From positions 1-49,401 of the forward strand of contig DHMO01000065.1 in assembly GCA_002405835.1 (NCBI GenBank): a stretch of 49,401 nt of DNA. Reading direction: 5' to 3'. Every line of letters begins with the position of its first letter. The stretch's first letter is position 1. The notes beneath the pieces are model-generated. The model ran no database searches, had not been told where the DNA came from, and was given only the letters and a program-made list of their open reading frames with translations. Below are positions 8,011 to 16,362 of the stretch, piece after piece. A program made the translations under genes and the position numbers. Source of the DNA: Lentisphaeria bacterium UBA4640 (GTDB taxonomy: Bacteria; Verrucomicrobiota; Lentisphaeria; Victivallales; UBA1829).

Positions 8011-10282
8011 ATTCAACCGTTACGGAATCAAGACCGAACGGAGCGTTTTTGTCGCCGTAAAGATTGCCCGCGGTGTTCGCGAAACGAATCAATAGACGGT
8101 TCGTTCCCTCCGTGCATTTTCCGACGAGCGGGAGCGTGCCGCCGCCCCAGACGACCTCCGGCTCGCCGTCATTCACTGAAACCTCTGCAACGCCGCCGGT
8201 CATGCGGAGAGTCAGAAGGCGTTCCCTACCCTCAAACTCTGCACAATACTCGAAGATTCCGGCTTTTCCGGAAAAGCCCTGCGGAACCATGTCGCCCAGC
8301 GACGAAACGCCGTCCGGATAAGAGGTAATCCGGACTGGACGCGCAGTCGAGACAGCTTTGCAGAACTCCGAATCCGCAAACGGCATCTGCTTTTCCGCCT
8401 CGTGCGTCTGAAGAAGCAGAACACATCCGGCGGGCATGACAAAGTTTTCCGGAAACGCATCACCCGTAAAAATAGCGCATTCGCGGAGCGGATCGTAAAG
8501 CGTCTGCACGCCAAAGGGGAATGCTCCGCTCAACGGAAGCTCTCTGCCGGAAAGATTCTGAAGATAAACAAAATCCGAACCGTCGTCCGCCTTGCGGAAC
8601 ACCGTGAGCAGCTCCTCCGCATTCGCAAGCGGCCAGAGAGAATGGATGCCGTCGAGTTCCTTCTCCGTCCGGAGCTCCATTCCCCGCAGCAGCATCGCGG
8701 ATTCCGGCTGAAGCGGAAGAACCGAGGGATAAATGACGGCTGTGTAGCTCATTTCACCCGCGATCAGACGCGTGCCGTCCCGCCGGGTGTTTGCAAGAAG
8801 CGGTTCATCCATCACATCGAATTCAACATGACGGCGCATCAGTTCCAAAATCAGATTCTGAAGCGCCAGATCCATTGCGTTCAGAGCTGCGTCCGGTTTG
8901 CCCGTCAGGGAGTCGCCGTTCTGATATTCCAGAAGCGCGGCAGGAACAATCACCAGAGTTTCCGCGCTTGATTTCGTTGCGGCGAAACGCTCCGCAAGAC
9001 GCGTCCAGACGGGAAGTTTTTTCTTCAGCATCGGCCAGAAGGGCTGCTGAATGAAGTAGCTCGGCGGACAATCCTGTTCCGCTTCGCCGTCGAGGGTGAA
9101 ATAGAAGGCGTGCGGAGTCAGCAGAGTCTGCGACATTCCGATTTCAAACAGCGTCTGCGGTTCCAGAAACTCCGGCGGCATGTTCCAGCCAAGATACGTC
9201 CAGATCTCCGAAGAAACCTGGCGCACACCCGAGCGGTTCGCAGCCGACGACGCCGTTTTGTATGCATTGAGCGGATAGCAGCGTTCCAGTCCGCAGGGAA
9301 GCAGACGGAACGCATCCCCCGTGTACGGACGGCGCAAGTATCCGAGATCTTTCATGTCCAGCAGGTAATCGTCGAGCGAAGGGACATCCTCGCTGCAGTA
9401 ATAAAGCTCCGGGAACGCAAAGTTCTTGATGGAACGGTCGCGCGGACCCTCGTCGCCGCAAAGATGTCCGAGATAGATCAGATCGTGCGCACGGCACCAG
9501 TCGAACTGCGGACGGATGAAGTTCCGGATGAAAAGCTCCTGCGCGGTCAGGTAGTAGAGGCGGCGGATCTCCGCACTCTCCGGCAAATCCGCAATCAGAG
9601 CGGGAAGAAGCAGACGGAAACAGCGTCCCGTTTTCTCTTCCAGCACACGGACCAGCTCCTCCGACCAGACAGGCGCATTTTGATTCCAGACAAGAAAACT
9701 TTCGTCATCCGTATAAACCGCCTCGACCGTATTCCCGAAAAAGCGGGAAAGACGTTTCGCGTAAGCCTCGTGAGTCAGTTCAATGAAGAGCTTCACCGTT
9801 TCCGGGCGGAGCGTATCGACATGACGCGGAACCTCCGCAATCGTAAAGCGGAGCGCGGGCGTTCCGACTGGAACTGCAGTTTCATCCAGCAGTCTGTAAT
9901 CCGGCAGCGAGAACGCCGCATAGGCAGGAGACGCCGGATCGGTTGCGGAATACGCGAAATGCAGACATTTCTGAATCAGTTCGGGATGTTCCTTCTGAAT
10001 GCGCATCCCGGCATTGCCGCTCGGGTAGCCCTCTTCATCGTAAATCCAGATTTTCAGGTTCAGCTTCGACGCCTCTTCGCAGGCGAATTCAACCAGTTCA
10101 AGCCAGCGGTCGGAAAGATACGGAATCTGATTTCCTTTCCGCGCATGGAGCACAGCGCCGCGGCAGCCGGAATCCGCGAATTCCTTCAGCTGAGCGGAAA
10201 TTTCCGGTTCATTCTGCATGCCGTTCCAGAACCAGAACGGATAGAAGCCGGGACGGGGAATTCGGGAAAAATTGCAGCTCAT
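8009..10282 (-). CDS. Glycoside hydrolase, GH106/alpha-L-rhamnosidase-like
   Basis: A 757-residue protein without signal peptide, so probably cytoplasmic. The N-terminus has the PFWFWNG motif (about 16-22), a GAVLHARKG segment, and YDEEGYPSGNAG (about 80-91), all typical of the large GH106-like group that includes alpha-L-rhamnosidases. A second acidic motif, VYTDDESFLVWN, around 192-203, is a candidate active-site region. The C-terminal 100 residues resemble a jelly-roll sugar-binding domain. It starts 27 bases after the sugar transferase gene on the same strand, so it is probably the last gene of the leftward envelope operon, suggesting trimming or recycling of a rhamnose-like sugar. Family assignment is by motif only; the exact substrate is unknown. 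Confidence 0.65.
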   Translation of the reverse strand: MSCNFSRIPRPGFYPFWFWNGMQNEPEISAQLKEFADSGCRGAVLHARKGNQIPYLSDRWLELVEFACEEASKLNLKIWIYDEEGYPSGNAGMRIQKEHPELIQKCLHFAYSATDPASPAYAAFSLPDYRLLDETAVPVGTPALRFTIAEVPRHVDTLRPETVKLFIELTHEAYAKRLSRFFGNTVEAVYTDDESFLVWNQNAPVWSEELVRVLEEKTGRCFRLLLPALIADLPESAEIRRLYYLTAQELFIRNFIRPQFDWCRAHDLIYLGHLCGDEGPRDRSIKNFAFPELYYCSEDVPSLDDYLLDMKDLGYLRRPYTGDAFRLLPCGLERCYPLNAYKTASSAANRSGVRQVSSEIWTYLGWNMPPEFLEPQTLFEIGMSQTLLTPHAFYFTLDGEAEQDCPPSYFIQQPFWPMLKKKLPVWTRLAERFAATKSSAETLVIVPAALLEYQNGDSLTGKPDAALNAMDLALQNLILELMRRHVEFDVMDEPLLANTRRDGTRLIAGEMSYTAVIYPSVLPLQPESAMLLRGMELRTEKELDGIHSLWPLANAEELLTVFRKADDGSDFVYLQNLSGRELPLSGAFPFGVQTLYDPLRECAIFTGDAFPENFVMPAGCVLLLQTHEAEKQMPFADSEFCKAVSTARPVRITSYPDGVSSLGDMVPQGFSGKAGIFEYCAEFEGRERLLTLRMTGGVAEVSVNDGEPEVVWGGGTLPLVGKCTEGTNRLLIRFANTAGNLYGDKNAPFGLDSVTVE

Positions 10283-10309
10283 AAAAAACTCTCCTCTGTT
10301 TTGCAGCTG

Positions 10310-10882
10310 TCAAAAAGCGCCGCGTCCGCCAAGCACGGCGAAAACGGTCCGGTAAAGAATCCACAAATCAAAAGTCCAGGACTTGTGGCGGATATAATAC
10401 AGGTTCAGCGCCACGCGCTGGCGGTAGGTCATCAGACTGCGCCCCGAAACCTGCCAAAGTCCCGTCAGTCCAGGCTTGACGGAATGGAGCGTCCCGCACC
10501 AGGCGCCGTAAAAATGCTCCTCGCTCTCAACGATGGGACGCGGACCAACCAGCGCCATGTCTCCGCAGACGGCATTCCAGAGCTGCGGAAGTTCATCCAG
10601 ACTGAAACGCCGCAGGAGACGTCCGACCCGGGTCACCCGCGGGTCTTTCCGCAGTTTGCCGGATGCCTGCAGCTCCGACTTTTCCTCAGGGCTTAACCGG
10701 ACCGCGGGATTCATCGTACGGAATTTCAGAATTTCAAACGGTTTCCGGTGCAGTCCAAGACGCGTCTCGCGGTAAAACACCCGGCCGGAAGTGCAGAAAA
10801 GCAGCAGCGCAATCAGCAGCATCGGGAAAAGCGCCGCAAGCAAAAACAGCAATGCAAGAAACCGGCTGAACCAGTCGCTCAT
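10310..10882 (-). CDS. Polyprenyl-phosphate sugar-1-phosphate transferase (bacterial sugar transferase family)
   Basis: This monotopic phosphoglycosyl transferase of 190 residues should load the first sugar-1-phosphate onto undecaprenyl phosphate for a surface glycan or glycoprotein. A membrane-embedded hydrophobic helix occupies about 8-30. The catalytic region shows YRETRLGLHRKPFEILKFRTM, then the D-E dyad in LDELPQLWN, GDMALVGPRP, and KPGLTGLWQVSGR. Its length matches the minimal PglC type rather than the longer WbaP type with extra N-terminal helices. Its start overlaps the upstream gene's stop (ATGA at 10879-10882), so it is cotranslated with the glycosyltransferase genes. Confidence 0.9.
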   Translation of the reverse strand: MSDWFSRFLALLFLLAALFPMLLIALLLFCTSGRVFYRETRLGLHRKPFEILKFRTMNPAVRLSPEEKSELQASGKLRKDPRVTRVGRLLRRFSLDELPQLWNAVCGDMALVGPRPIVESEEHFYGAWCGTLHSVKPGLTGLWQVSGRSLMTYRQRVALNLYYIRHKSWTFDLWILYRTVFAVLGGRGAF

Positions 10883-11589
10883 TTCGCCTCCCTGCGGTAA
10901 ATGAAAATATCATCCGGAAGGCGCGCGGCCGCCCACCCCTCCGCAACCTCCGTCCAGCCGGGCTCGTTTATTCTGCCGACCGTGACCCGGTAATCCGGAA
11001 GAAGGGACGCTTCCTTCAGGAACGGATGACAGAGCTGTCCGCCGGAAAGATAGCCGACCTGTCCGAAATGCGTCTCAACCAGCGGATGTTTTCCGCTCTG
11101 ATACTCATCACAGCGCATCACGGTTACTCTCGCGGAGGCGCGGTTCCGCCAGTCGGCACGGATCATGCGGGCGGCGGCGACGACCGTCTGCCGCTCATGG
11201 CTTTTCTTGCGCGAAGTGTATTCCTTGATCAGCGGAGAATAAACATCCCAGACCGTAAAAACCGTGCAGACGGCAAGCAGAAGGATGCCGGCGATTTTTC
11301 TGCGCGGCGTCCGGCAGAGGAAACGCCACGCATCCCGCACTCCGAGCGCGGTGAACGGCAGACAAAGCGGAAGCGCGACCAGCAGGTAACGGCGCGACGT
11401 CACCAGAAGGCGGTAGAAAAGCCACGGCTGAAATGCCAGCGAAAGGAAAAAGAAAAGATACATTCCAAGCAGAAGCGAATCAAAGCGCGTCCACTCGCGG
11501 CGACGGATCCGCAGGAAGATTCCAAGCGCGGCGAACAGGAAGAACTGCGGATAAAGCCCCTTCAGGAGCGAAAGCAGAAAATCACTCAT
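10879..11589 (-). CDS. Membrane protein, probably the C-terminal part of a split PMT/ArnT-like glycosyltransferase
   Basis: A 236-residue protein with 3-4 hydrophobic segments in the first 125 residues, then a soluble tail of about 110 residues ending DIFIYRREAK. It resembles the C-terminal end of lipid-linked sugar glycosyltransferases of the PMT/ArnT superfamily, which have late helices followed by an extracytoplasmic domain. The upstream gene stops within what looks like the middle of the same fold, and the two reading frames overlap by 8 bases in a different frame. It may be a two-subunit enzyme, a programmed frameshift, or a recent frameshift mutation. I do not recognise it as an independent family. 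Confidence 0.6.
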   Translation of the reverse strand: MSDFLLSLLKGLYPQFFLFAALGIFLRIRRREWTRFDSLLLGMYLFFFLSLAFQPWLFYRLLVTSRRYLLVALPLCLPFTALGVRDAWRFLCRTPRRKIAGILLLAVCTVFTVWDVYSPLIKEYTSRKKSHERQTVVAAARMIRADWRNRASARVTVMRCDEYQSGKHPLVETHFGQVGYLSGGQLCHPFLKEASLLPDYRVTVGRINEPGWTEVAEGWAAARLPDDIFIYRREAK

Positions 11590-13147
11590 CGGAGCCCTCC
11601 CGGGGAAGCGGAAGCTGCGACTCCGGATTGCGGAGCTTGTCCAGCAGCGGCAGTTTTTTGCTCAGACGGCGCAGCACCATCGCATGGCGGTACTCCGGAA
11701 CCGGCCAGCCGATCATGCGCCGGTTGTAACACATCTGCGGAAGAAGAATCAGAAGGACCAAAGCGCCCGCCGCCAGGCTCCGCAGCGGATGACGGTTCCG
11801 GATGAAATCCCAGACCAGCAGAGCCACTGACGCCGCGGCCACGAACAGAGCAGCATCCCCCCGGCTCAGCAGCAGAACAGCCGCCCCGGATGCAAACGCA
11901 AGATAACCGCCCGGGCGGCGTCCGGAATCATGCAGAAGCGCGGCCGCATAAAGCAGAAGCGATGCACCGAACACGGCCGCAGTCTCGCGCAGTCCGAAGT
12001 AGCCGAGACGCATGAGGTAGGAACAGAACGGAATCAGAACCGCAGCAAACACGGCATTGCCGAATCCGTAAATCCGGCGGACCGCAAAAAAAACCGGGAA
12101 AACGCTCAGCGCAAGGAAAAGAGCCGACGCCATCCGGCATGCCGCCCAGCCGCTGACGGGAAACAGCTTCGCAAGAATTCCCGCACAGACAGGAAGGAGC
12201 GGAGTCACGCGCGGATGAAACGCAAACTCCCAGTCTCCCGCCGCAAACGCTTCCGCCATCGGAGCATAACGGCACGCGACATCCAGTTTCGGAAGCTCCG
12301 AAAACAGAAGTGCGGGAAGCAGGAGAAGAAGCACCGCACAAGAAATCAAAGCAGGAATCAGCAGCTCCTTCCGACGTCCCATGACGTATCCCGCAGCCTT
12401 GACCGCAAACGGGAAAATCAGACGCAGAGGGAGTCGTTCCCGCACATGGAGTCCGCGCAGTTCCGGATGTGCTCCGTGAAGTTCGCCGACCTCGAATCCG
12501 CGACGAAACAGAGAAAACATTGTTTCCGGGTGTTCGTGACGGACAACCGCCCCGGCGCAGTAGCCCGTTTGCCCGCCGGCATGGATAACCTGCGACGCCA
12601 GAAGCGTATCCTCACCGAATTTGCAGACGGGGAAATTGCCGCATCGGAGCACTTCTTTCACCTTCCACGCGGCAAAAGCATCGGAAAAGAAAAACGGGAA
12701 TTCACTCTCCCGTGAATTTATGCGCGACTGCTCCGGATAACAGGCTCTCCGCTGCCACGCCTCGAAGGAACGGGGATCGCCCGCAATCTGCCGTCCGTAA
12801 CACCCGGCGACGTCGCGGGAGCAGAGGAAAGCGAGAAGATTTTTCAGAGAATCCGGAGAACAGAGTTCAACGTCCTGGGAAAGGAAAATAACGACGTCGA
12901 AACCGCGGTGATTCAGCAGACGGATAATCCGGTTCCGGGTTCCGCCGTGATTGAAACGCTCGCGGCGGATACGCAGGACCTTCCAGCCGGAATCAAGCGC
13001 GAGAATGCGGGTCATATCTCCGGACGAGCTGTCGATGACCAGCTTCAGATCCGGAACAAGTGTTTGAGTATCAACGGCCCTCAAAATGCGCTTCCAACAG
13101 TCGGCGCGATCGGCATTCAACGTTGGAATTATAAACGCAGTTTTCAT
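11582..13147 (-). CDS. GT2-family glycosyltransferase fused to a PMT-like membrane domain
   Basis: This 521-residue protein has two parts. Residues 1-235 are a GT-A (GT2) domain like bacterial rhamnosyltransferases: it starts FIIPTLNADR, has the VIDSSSGDMT loop, RFNHGGTRNR and an aspartate motif in FLSQDVEL. From about 260 on there are 7-8 hydrophobic helices resembling the N-terminal half of PMT/ArnT-type glycosyltransferases, including an acidic first loop (LPKLDVACRYAPMAEAF). It ends at REGSDE just after a predicted helix bundle, with the remainder apparently encoded by the overlapping downstream ORF. The start overlaps the amaP-like stop by one base (TAATG). Probable role: assembly of an undecaprenyl-linked surface glycan. 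Confidence 0.75.
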   Translation of the reverse strand: MKTAFIIPTLNADRADCWKRILRAVDTQTLVPDLKLVIDSSSGDMTRILALDSGWKVLRIRRERFNHGGTRNRIIRLLNHRGFDVVIFLSQDVELCSPDSLKNLLAFLCSRDVAGCYGRQIAGDPRSFEAWQRRACYPEQSRINSRESEFPFFFSDAFAAWKVKEVLRCGNFPVCKFGEDTLLASQVIHAGGQTGYCAGAVVRHEHPETMFSLFRRGFEVGELHGAHPELRGLHVRERLPLRLIFPFAVKAAGYVMGRRKELLIPALISCAVLLLLLPALLFSELPKLDVACRYAPMAEAFAAGDWEFAFHPRVTPLLPVCAGILAKLFPVSGWAACRMASALFLALSVFPVFFAVRRIYGFGNAVFAAVLIPFCSYLMRLGYFGLRETAAVFGASLLLYAAALLHDSGRRPGGYLAFASGAAVLLLSRGDAALFVAAASVALLVWDFIRNRHPLRSLAAGALVLLILLPQMCYNRRMIGWPVPEYRHAMVLRRLSKKLPLLDKLRNPESQLPLPREGSDE

Positions 13148-13632
13148 TACCGGATTGCTGATCCCTGAACGGGTCGTACCCGTCCTATCCGGATTTTCAC
13201 TTCCGATATGGAATTGATCCCGAAGGATGCTTCCAGTTCCGCCAAAGTTTTTTTCTGGAATGAATCCAGCAGCTGCGGAAGCGCCGTGCCGTCCGCAGGC
13301 TGGAACTCCATCTGCACTTCAAGCCAGGTGGAGCTCCGGCGGGAACGGAGAGACACTTTGTCGATTTTGAGTCCGGCAAAATCCGCTTCCAGCGATTTTA
13401 CCAGATCGGAAATGGAACGGGCCGCAATGAACACCGTTCCGCGTTCCGCCTGAAGCAGAACGCCTTTTGAGCGGCGCGAAGCCGTAATGAGCCAGTAAAG
13501 GATGAGCGCAATCAGAAGCGCGAGCGCGAAGACCATCAGCCCGGACATGAACCCGGCAAGGAATTCGCTCCCCGTATCGAACGAAAAAAATCCGACAGCA
13601 AACTCTCTTAACGCCTGATATGCGCTGCGCAT
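13147..13632 (-). CDS. amaP: AmaP-like membrane anchor for Asp23-family proteins
   Basis: A 161-residue protein with membrane helices near residues 20-50 (LAGFMSGLMVFALALLIALILYWLI) and a soluble Asp23-like C-terminal part. It lies three bases after two Asp23/Gls24 genes, the same arrangement as amaP-asp23 in Firmicutes, where AmaP anchors Asp23 to the membrane. The C-terminal segment (about 65-155), with I-A-A-R-S-I-S-D-L-V-K-S-L and alternating strands, resembles Asp23 folds. Identification rests mostly on topology and neighbourhood. Confidence 0.65.
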   Translation of the reverse strand: MRSAYQALREFAVGFFSFDTGSEFLAGFMSGLMVFALALLIALILYWLITASRRSKGVLLQAERGTVFIAARSISDLVKSLEADFAGLKIDKVSLRSRRSSTWLEVQMEFQPADGTALPQLLDSFQKKTLAELEASFGINSISEVKIRIGRVRPVQGSAIR

Positions 13633-13635
13633 GGC

Positions 13636-14043
13636 TTATTCCTCCCCGTCCTCTTCCCCGTCCGGAGAATCTTCCAGGTCCATGATGACGACATTGACAT
13701 GATCGACTTTCATTCCGGCGAGCTTGGAAATTTCACCGGCAACGGCGTCTTTCAGTTCGCTGGCGACCTGCGGAATCAGAACGCCGTACTGAAGAATCAC
13801 GCGGACCTCCACGGCGACCGAATTCTCGTTCATCTCAACCGTGATTGCACGGTCCTGAATCTTTTTGCTCCCGACGATTTCCGCGAGGTTGTCAACCAGG
13901 CTGCTGGTTCCGAGGCGGAGCACGCCTTCCACATTCATCGCCGCCTTGCGGACGATGGAGGCAATGACGCTTTCATGAACTTTCACCGCGCCGACGGAAT
14001 TCTCGTGCGCCGGCTTTGATGTTTTCTTTTTTGCAACTGCCAT
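13636..14043 (-). CDS. Asp23/Gls24 family envelope stress protein, copy 2
   Basis: A small acidic cytoplasmic protein of 135 residues. The family pattern is clear: VHESVIASIVRKAAMNVEGVLRLGTS, then NSVAVEVRVILQYGVLIPQVASELKDAVAGEI and MKVDHVNVVIMDLED. It is strongly similar to the gene upstream (14046-14426) and is followed by the AmaP-like gene after three bases. In Gram-positives these proteins form membrane-associated networks linked to cell-wall stress. Copy 2 has an extra Lys-rich N-terminus (MAVAKKKTSKPAHENS) and an acidic C-terminal tail. Confidence 0.88.
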   Translation of the reverse strand: MAVAKKKTSKPAHENSVGAVKVHESVIASIVRKAAMNVEGVLRLGTSSLVDNLAEIVGSKKIQDRAITVEMNENSVAVEVRVILQYGVLIPQVASELKDAVAGEISKLAGMKVDHVNVVIMDLEDSPDGEEDGEE

Positions 14044-14045
14044 GA

Positions 14046-14426
14046 TTATTCCTCCTCTTCCTGCGGTTCCTCAGCGTCTTCAATCTCGCGGACCACGATG
14101 TTGACGCGTCCGACTTTGAGTCCGGTCAGGCGCGTAATCTCGTCCGCAATCGCCGTCTGCACGGCGGCTGCGACCTGGGGAAGCGAAACCCCGTAATACA
14201 GATTGACGGAGACTTCCACGGAGACGGAGGACGGACCCATTTCCACGACGATTGAGCGGTCGTGAATTTTCTTGCTTCCGACCATTTCGGCGATATTGTC
14301 GACAAAGCTGCTTCCGGAGATCTTGGAGACTCCTTCGACCGAACACGCCATCCTGCGCACGATCGTGGCGATCACATTTTCGTGAATCCGGACCGAGCCC
14401 TTGGTTGCGCTGTAAATCTCATTCAT
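14046..14426 (-). CDS. Asp23/Gls24 family envelope stress protein, copy 1
   Basis: A 126-residue paralogue of the following gene, two bases away. Diagnostic segments are IHENVIATIVRRMACSVEGVSKISGS, SVSVEVSVNLYYGVSLPQVAAAVQTAIADEI and LKVGRVNIVVREIED, ending in an acidic tail (EEPQEEEE). It starts 27 bases after accC on the same strand, so it is likely cotranscribed with the acetyl-CoA carboxylase genes. This accBC-asp23 neighbourhood is also familiar from Firmicutes, where asp23-like genes often follow accB-accC. Confidence 0.9.
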   Translation of the reverse strand: MNEIYSATKGSVRIHENVIATIVRRMACSVEGVSKISGSSFVDNIAEMVGSKKIHDRSIVVEMGPSSVSVEVSVNLYYGVSLPQVAAAVQTAIADEITRLTGLKVGRVNIVVREIEDAEEPQEEEE

Positions 14427-14452
14427 GTTTTTTCTCCATCCCTGTTCGGGGA

Positions 14453-15826
14453 TCAGTTGTTCTCTTTGGTCTTTTCAAAACTGCCGTTTTTCATGACCCG
14501 TTCAATGAAGCCGGTGTCATAACGGCCCTCGGTGAATTCCTTCGTTCCGGTGATGAACAGATCGAACGGAATCGTAGTTGCGATACCCTCGATGATGTAC
14601 TCCTGGAGCGCGCGGCGGCATTTCGCAATGGCATCGGCGCGGTCATCGCCGTGAACAATCAGCTTGGCAATCATGCTGTCATAGTACGGCGGAATCGTAT
14701 AGCCGCAGTAGGCATGGGAATCGACGCGCACGCCGTAGCCGCCCGGAGCGGAATAGAATTTGATTTTGCCCGGACACGGCGCAAAGTTGCGGTACGGGTC
14801 TTCCGCATTGATGCGGCACTCAATCGCATGACCGCGCGGGACAATCTGCTTCTGCGTGTAGCTGAGCTTGAGTCCGGCGGCAATGCGGATCTGTTCCTTG
14901 ATGATATCCACGCCCGTGACCATTTCGGAAACCGGGTGCTCGACCTGAACGCGCGTGTTCATTTCCATGAAATAGAACTGTTCCTTCGGTCCGAGGAGGA
15001 ATTCAATGGTTCCGGCGCTGACGTATTTGACAGCCTTCGCAGCCTTGATCGCCGCCTCGCCGAGCTTCTTGCGGAGCGCGGGGGAGATGGACGGGGACGG
15101 GGACTCCTCAATCAGCTTCTGGTGACGGCGCTGCATGCTGCAGTCGCGCTCGCCGAGCTGAAGGACATTGCCGAAGGTGTCCGCAAGAATCTGAACCTCA
15201 ATGTGCTTCGGGTTTTCGATGAATTTCTCAATGTAGACGTCGCCGTTGCCGAACGCCTTTTCCGCTTCGGTTTTTGCGGAGTGGAATCCCTGAATAAGGC
15301 TGGCGTCGTTGTGGGCGATACGCATGCCGCGTCCGCCGCCGCCCGCCGAAGCCTTGATGATAACCGGATATTCGAGTTTGCGGGCGATGACAAGCGCCTC
15401 TTCTTCGGTTTCGATCACGCCGCCGGAACCGGGGGTGATGGGAACGCCGGCCTTGCGCATGGTGTCGCGGGCACAGGCTTTGTCGCCCATCGCGCGCATC
15501 TGTTCGGGCGTGGGGCCGATGAAGGTGATATTGCAGCTTTTGCAGATTTCCGCAAAATGAACGTTTTCCGCAAGGAACCCGTAGCCGGGATGAATGGCGT
15601 CGACGTCGCAGATCTCAGCGACGGAGATGATACGGTCGATCAGCAGATAGCTGTCGCTGGACTGCGCGGGACCGATGCACACCGCCTGGTCGGCGAATTT
15701 GACGGGCAGACTGTCTTCGTCCGCCTTCGAGTAGACGAGGACGGATTTGATGCCCATCTCTTTGCACGCGCGGATAATCCGCAGGGCGATTTCGCCACGG
15801 TTGGCGATCAAGATCTTGTTAAACAT
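14453..15826 (-). CDS. accC: Acetyl-CoA carboxylase, biotin carboxylase subunit
   Basis: This 457-residue cytoplasmic enzyme carboxylates biotin on AccB with ATP and bicarbonate, the first step of fatty-acid synthesis. It begins MFNKILIANRGEIALRIIRA, the universal start. The ATP-grasp region shows IKASAGGGGRGMRI (glycine-rich loop, about 160-172), YIEKFIENPKHIEVQILAD, GERDCSMQRRHQKLIEESPSP and the Mg-binding/active segment FMEMNTRVQVEHPVSE. Length is normal for AccC. It follows accB by 29 bases in the leftward operon. The carboxyltransferase genes accA/accD are not in this window. Confidence 0.97.
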   Translation of the reverse strand: MFNKILIANRGEIALRIIRACKEMGIKSVLVYSKADEDSLPVKFADQAVCIGPAQSSDSYLLIDRIISVAEICDVDAIHPGYGFLAENVHFAEICKSCNITFIGPTPEQMRAMGDKACARDTMRKAGVPITPGSGGVIETEEEALVIARKLEYPVIIKASAGGGGRGMRIAHNDASLIQGFHSAKTEAEKAFGNGDVYIEKFIENPKHIEVQILADTFGNVLQLGERDCSMQRRHQKLIEESPSPSISPALRKKLGEAAIKAAKAVKYVSAGTIEFLLGPKEQFYFMEMNTRVQVEHPVSEMVTGVDIIKEQIRIAAGLKLSYTQKQIVPRGHAIECRINAEDPYRNFAPCPGKIKFYSAPGGYGVRVDSHAYCGYTIPPYYDSMIAKLIVHGDDRADAIAKCRRALQEYIIEGIATTIPFDLFITGTKEFTEGRYDTGFIERVMKNGSFEKTKENN

Positions 15827-15855
15827 GGAAACACTCCTGGGGCACAGAGCCGCGA

Positions 15856-16323
15856 TTATTCAATGACAAAAAGCGGCTGTCCGTATTCAACGGGCTGTCC
15901 GTTCTCCGCGAGAATTTCTTTGATGACGCCGGACTTTTCGGCTTTGATTTCGTTCATGACCTTCATGGCCTCGATGATGCAGACCGTGGTATCGGATTCG
16001 ACTTTGGAACCGATCTTGACGAAAGCATCAACGCCCGGAGCGGAGGAACGGTAGAAGGTTCCGACGATCGGGGAGTCAATCGTCTCTCCTGCGGGAGCGG
16101 CCGGAGCCGGAGCAGCGGCAGGTGCGGCGGGTGCGGGTGCGGCGGCCGGAGCGGCAGCAGGCGCAGCGGCGACGACAGGGGAAAGGGTCTGCGCGATAAT
16201 CGGATTCGCATTCTGTCCGCCGCGCTTGATGCAGAGGTGCATGTCTTCCGCTTCGATCTTGAACTCCGTCAGATCATTCTCGGACATCAGCTTGACGATG
16301 GTTTTGATTTCTTCGATTTTCAT
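15856..16323 (-). CDS. accB: Acetyl-CoA carboxylase biotin carboxyl carrier protein
   Basis: A 155-residue carrier of the biotin group in acetyl-CoA carboxylase. An N-terminal helix-strand region (MKIEEIKTIVKLMSENDLTE) leads to a flexible Ala-Pro linker (about 48-77) and the C-terminal biotinyl domain. The biotinylation motif is EAMKVMNE at about residues 118-125; the usual bacterial form is EAMKMMNE, so one Met is Val here. The domain is otherwise complete, including SPIVGTFYRSSAPG. It sits directly upstream of accC. Confidence 0.96.
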   Translation of the reverse strand: MKIEEIKTIVKLMSENDLTEFKIEAEDMHLCIKRGGQNANPIIAQTLSPVVAAAPAAAPAAAPAPAAPAAAPAPAAPAGETIDSPIVGTFYRSSAPGVDAFVKIGSKVESDTTVCIIEAMKVMNEIKAEKSGVIKEILAENGQPVEYGQPLFVIE

Positions 16324-16362
16324 TTAAAAGCCTCTCTTTTCCGCGTGCGGCGTCGCGCCGGT

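Noticed and set aside
9110..10696. 528-codon frame opposite the GH106-like gene
   Set aside because: Arg-rich antisense composition with no recognisable motif; it covers parts of two real genes.
14252..16054. 600-codon frame opposite accC and accB
   Set aside because: Antisense of strongly conserved acetyl-CoA carboxylase genes.
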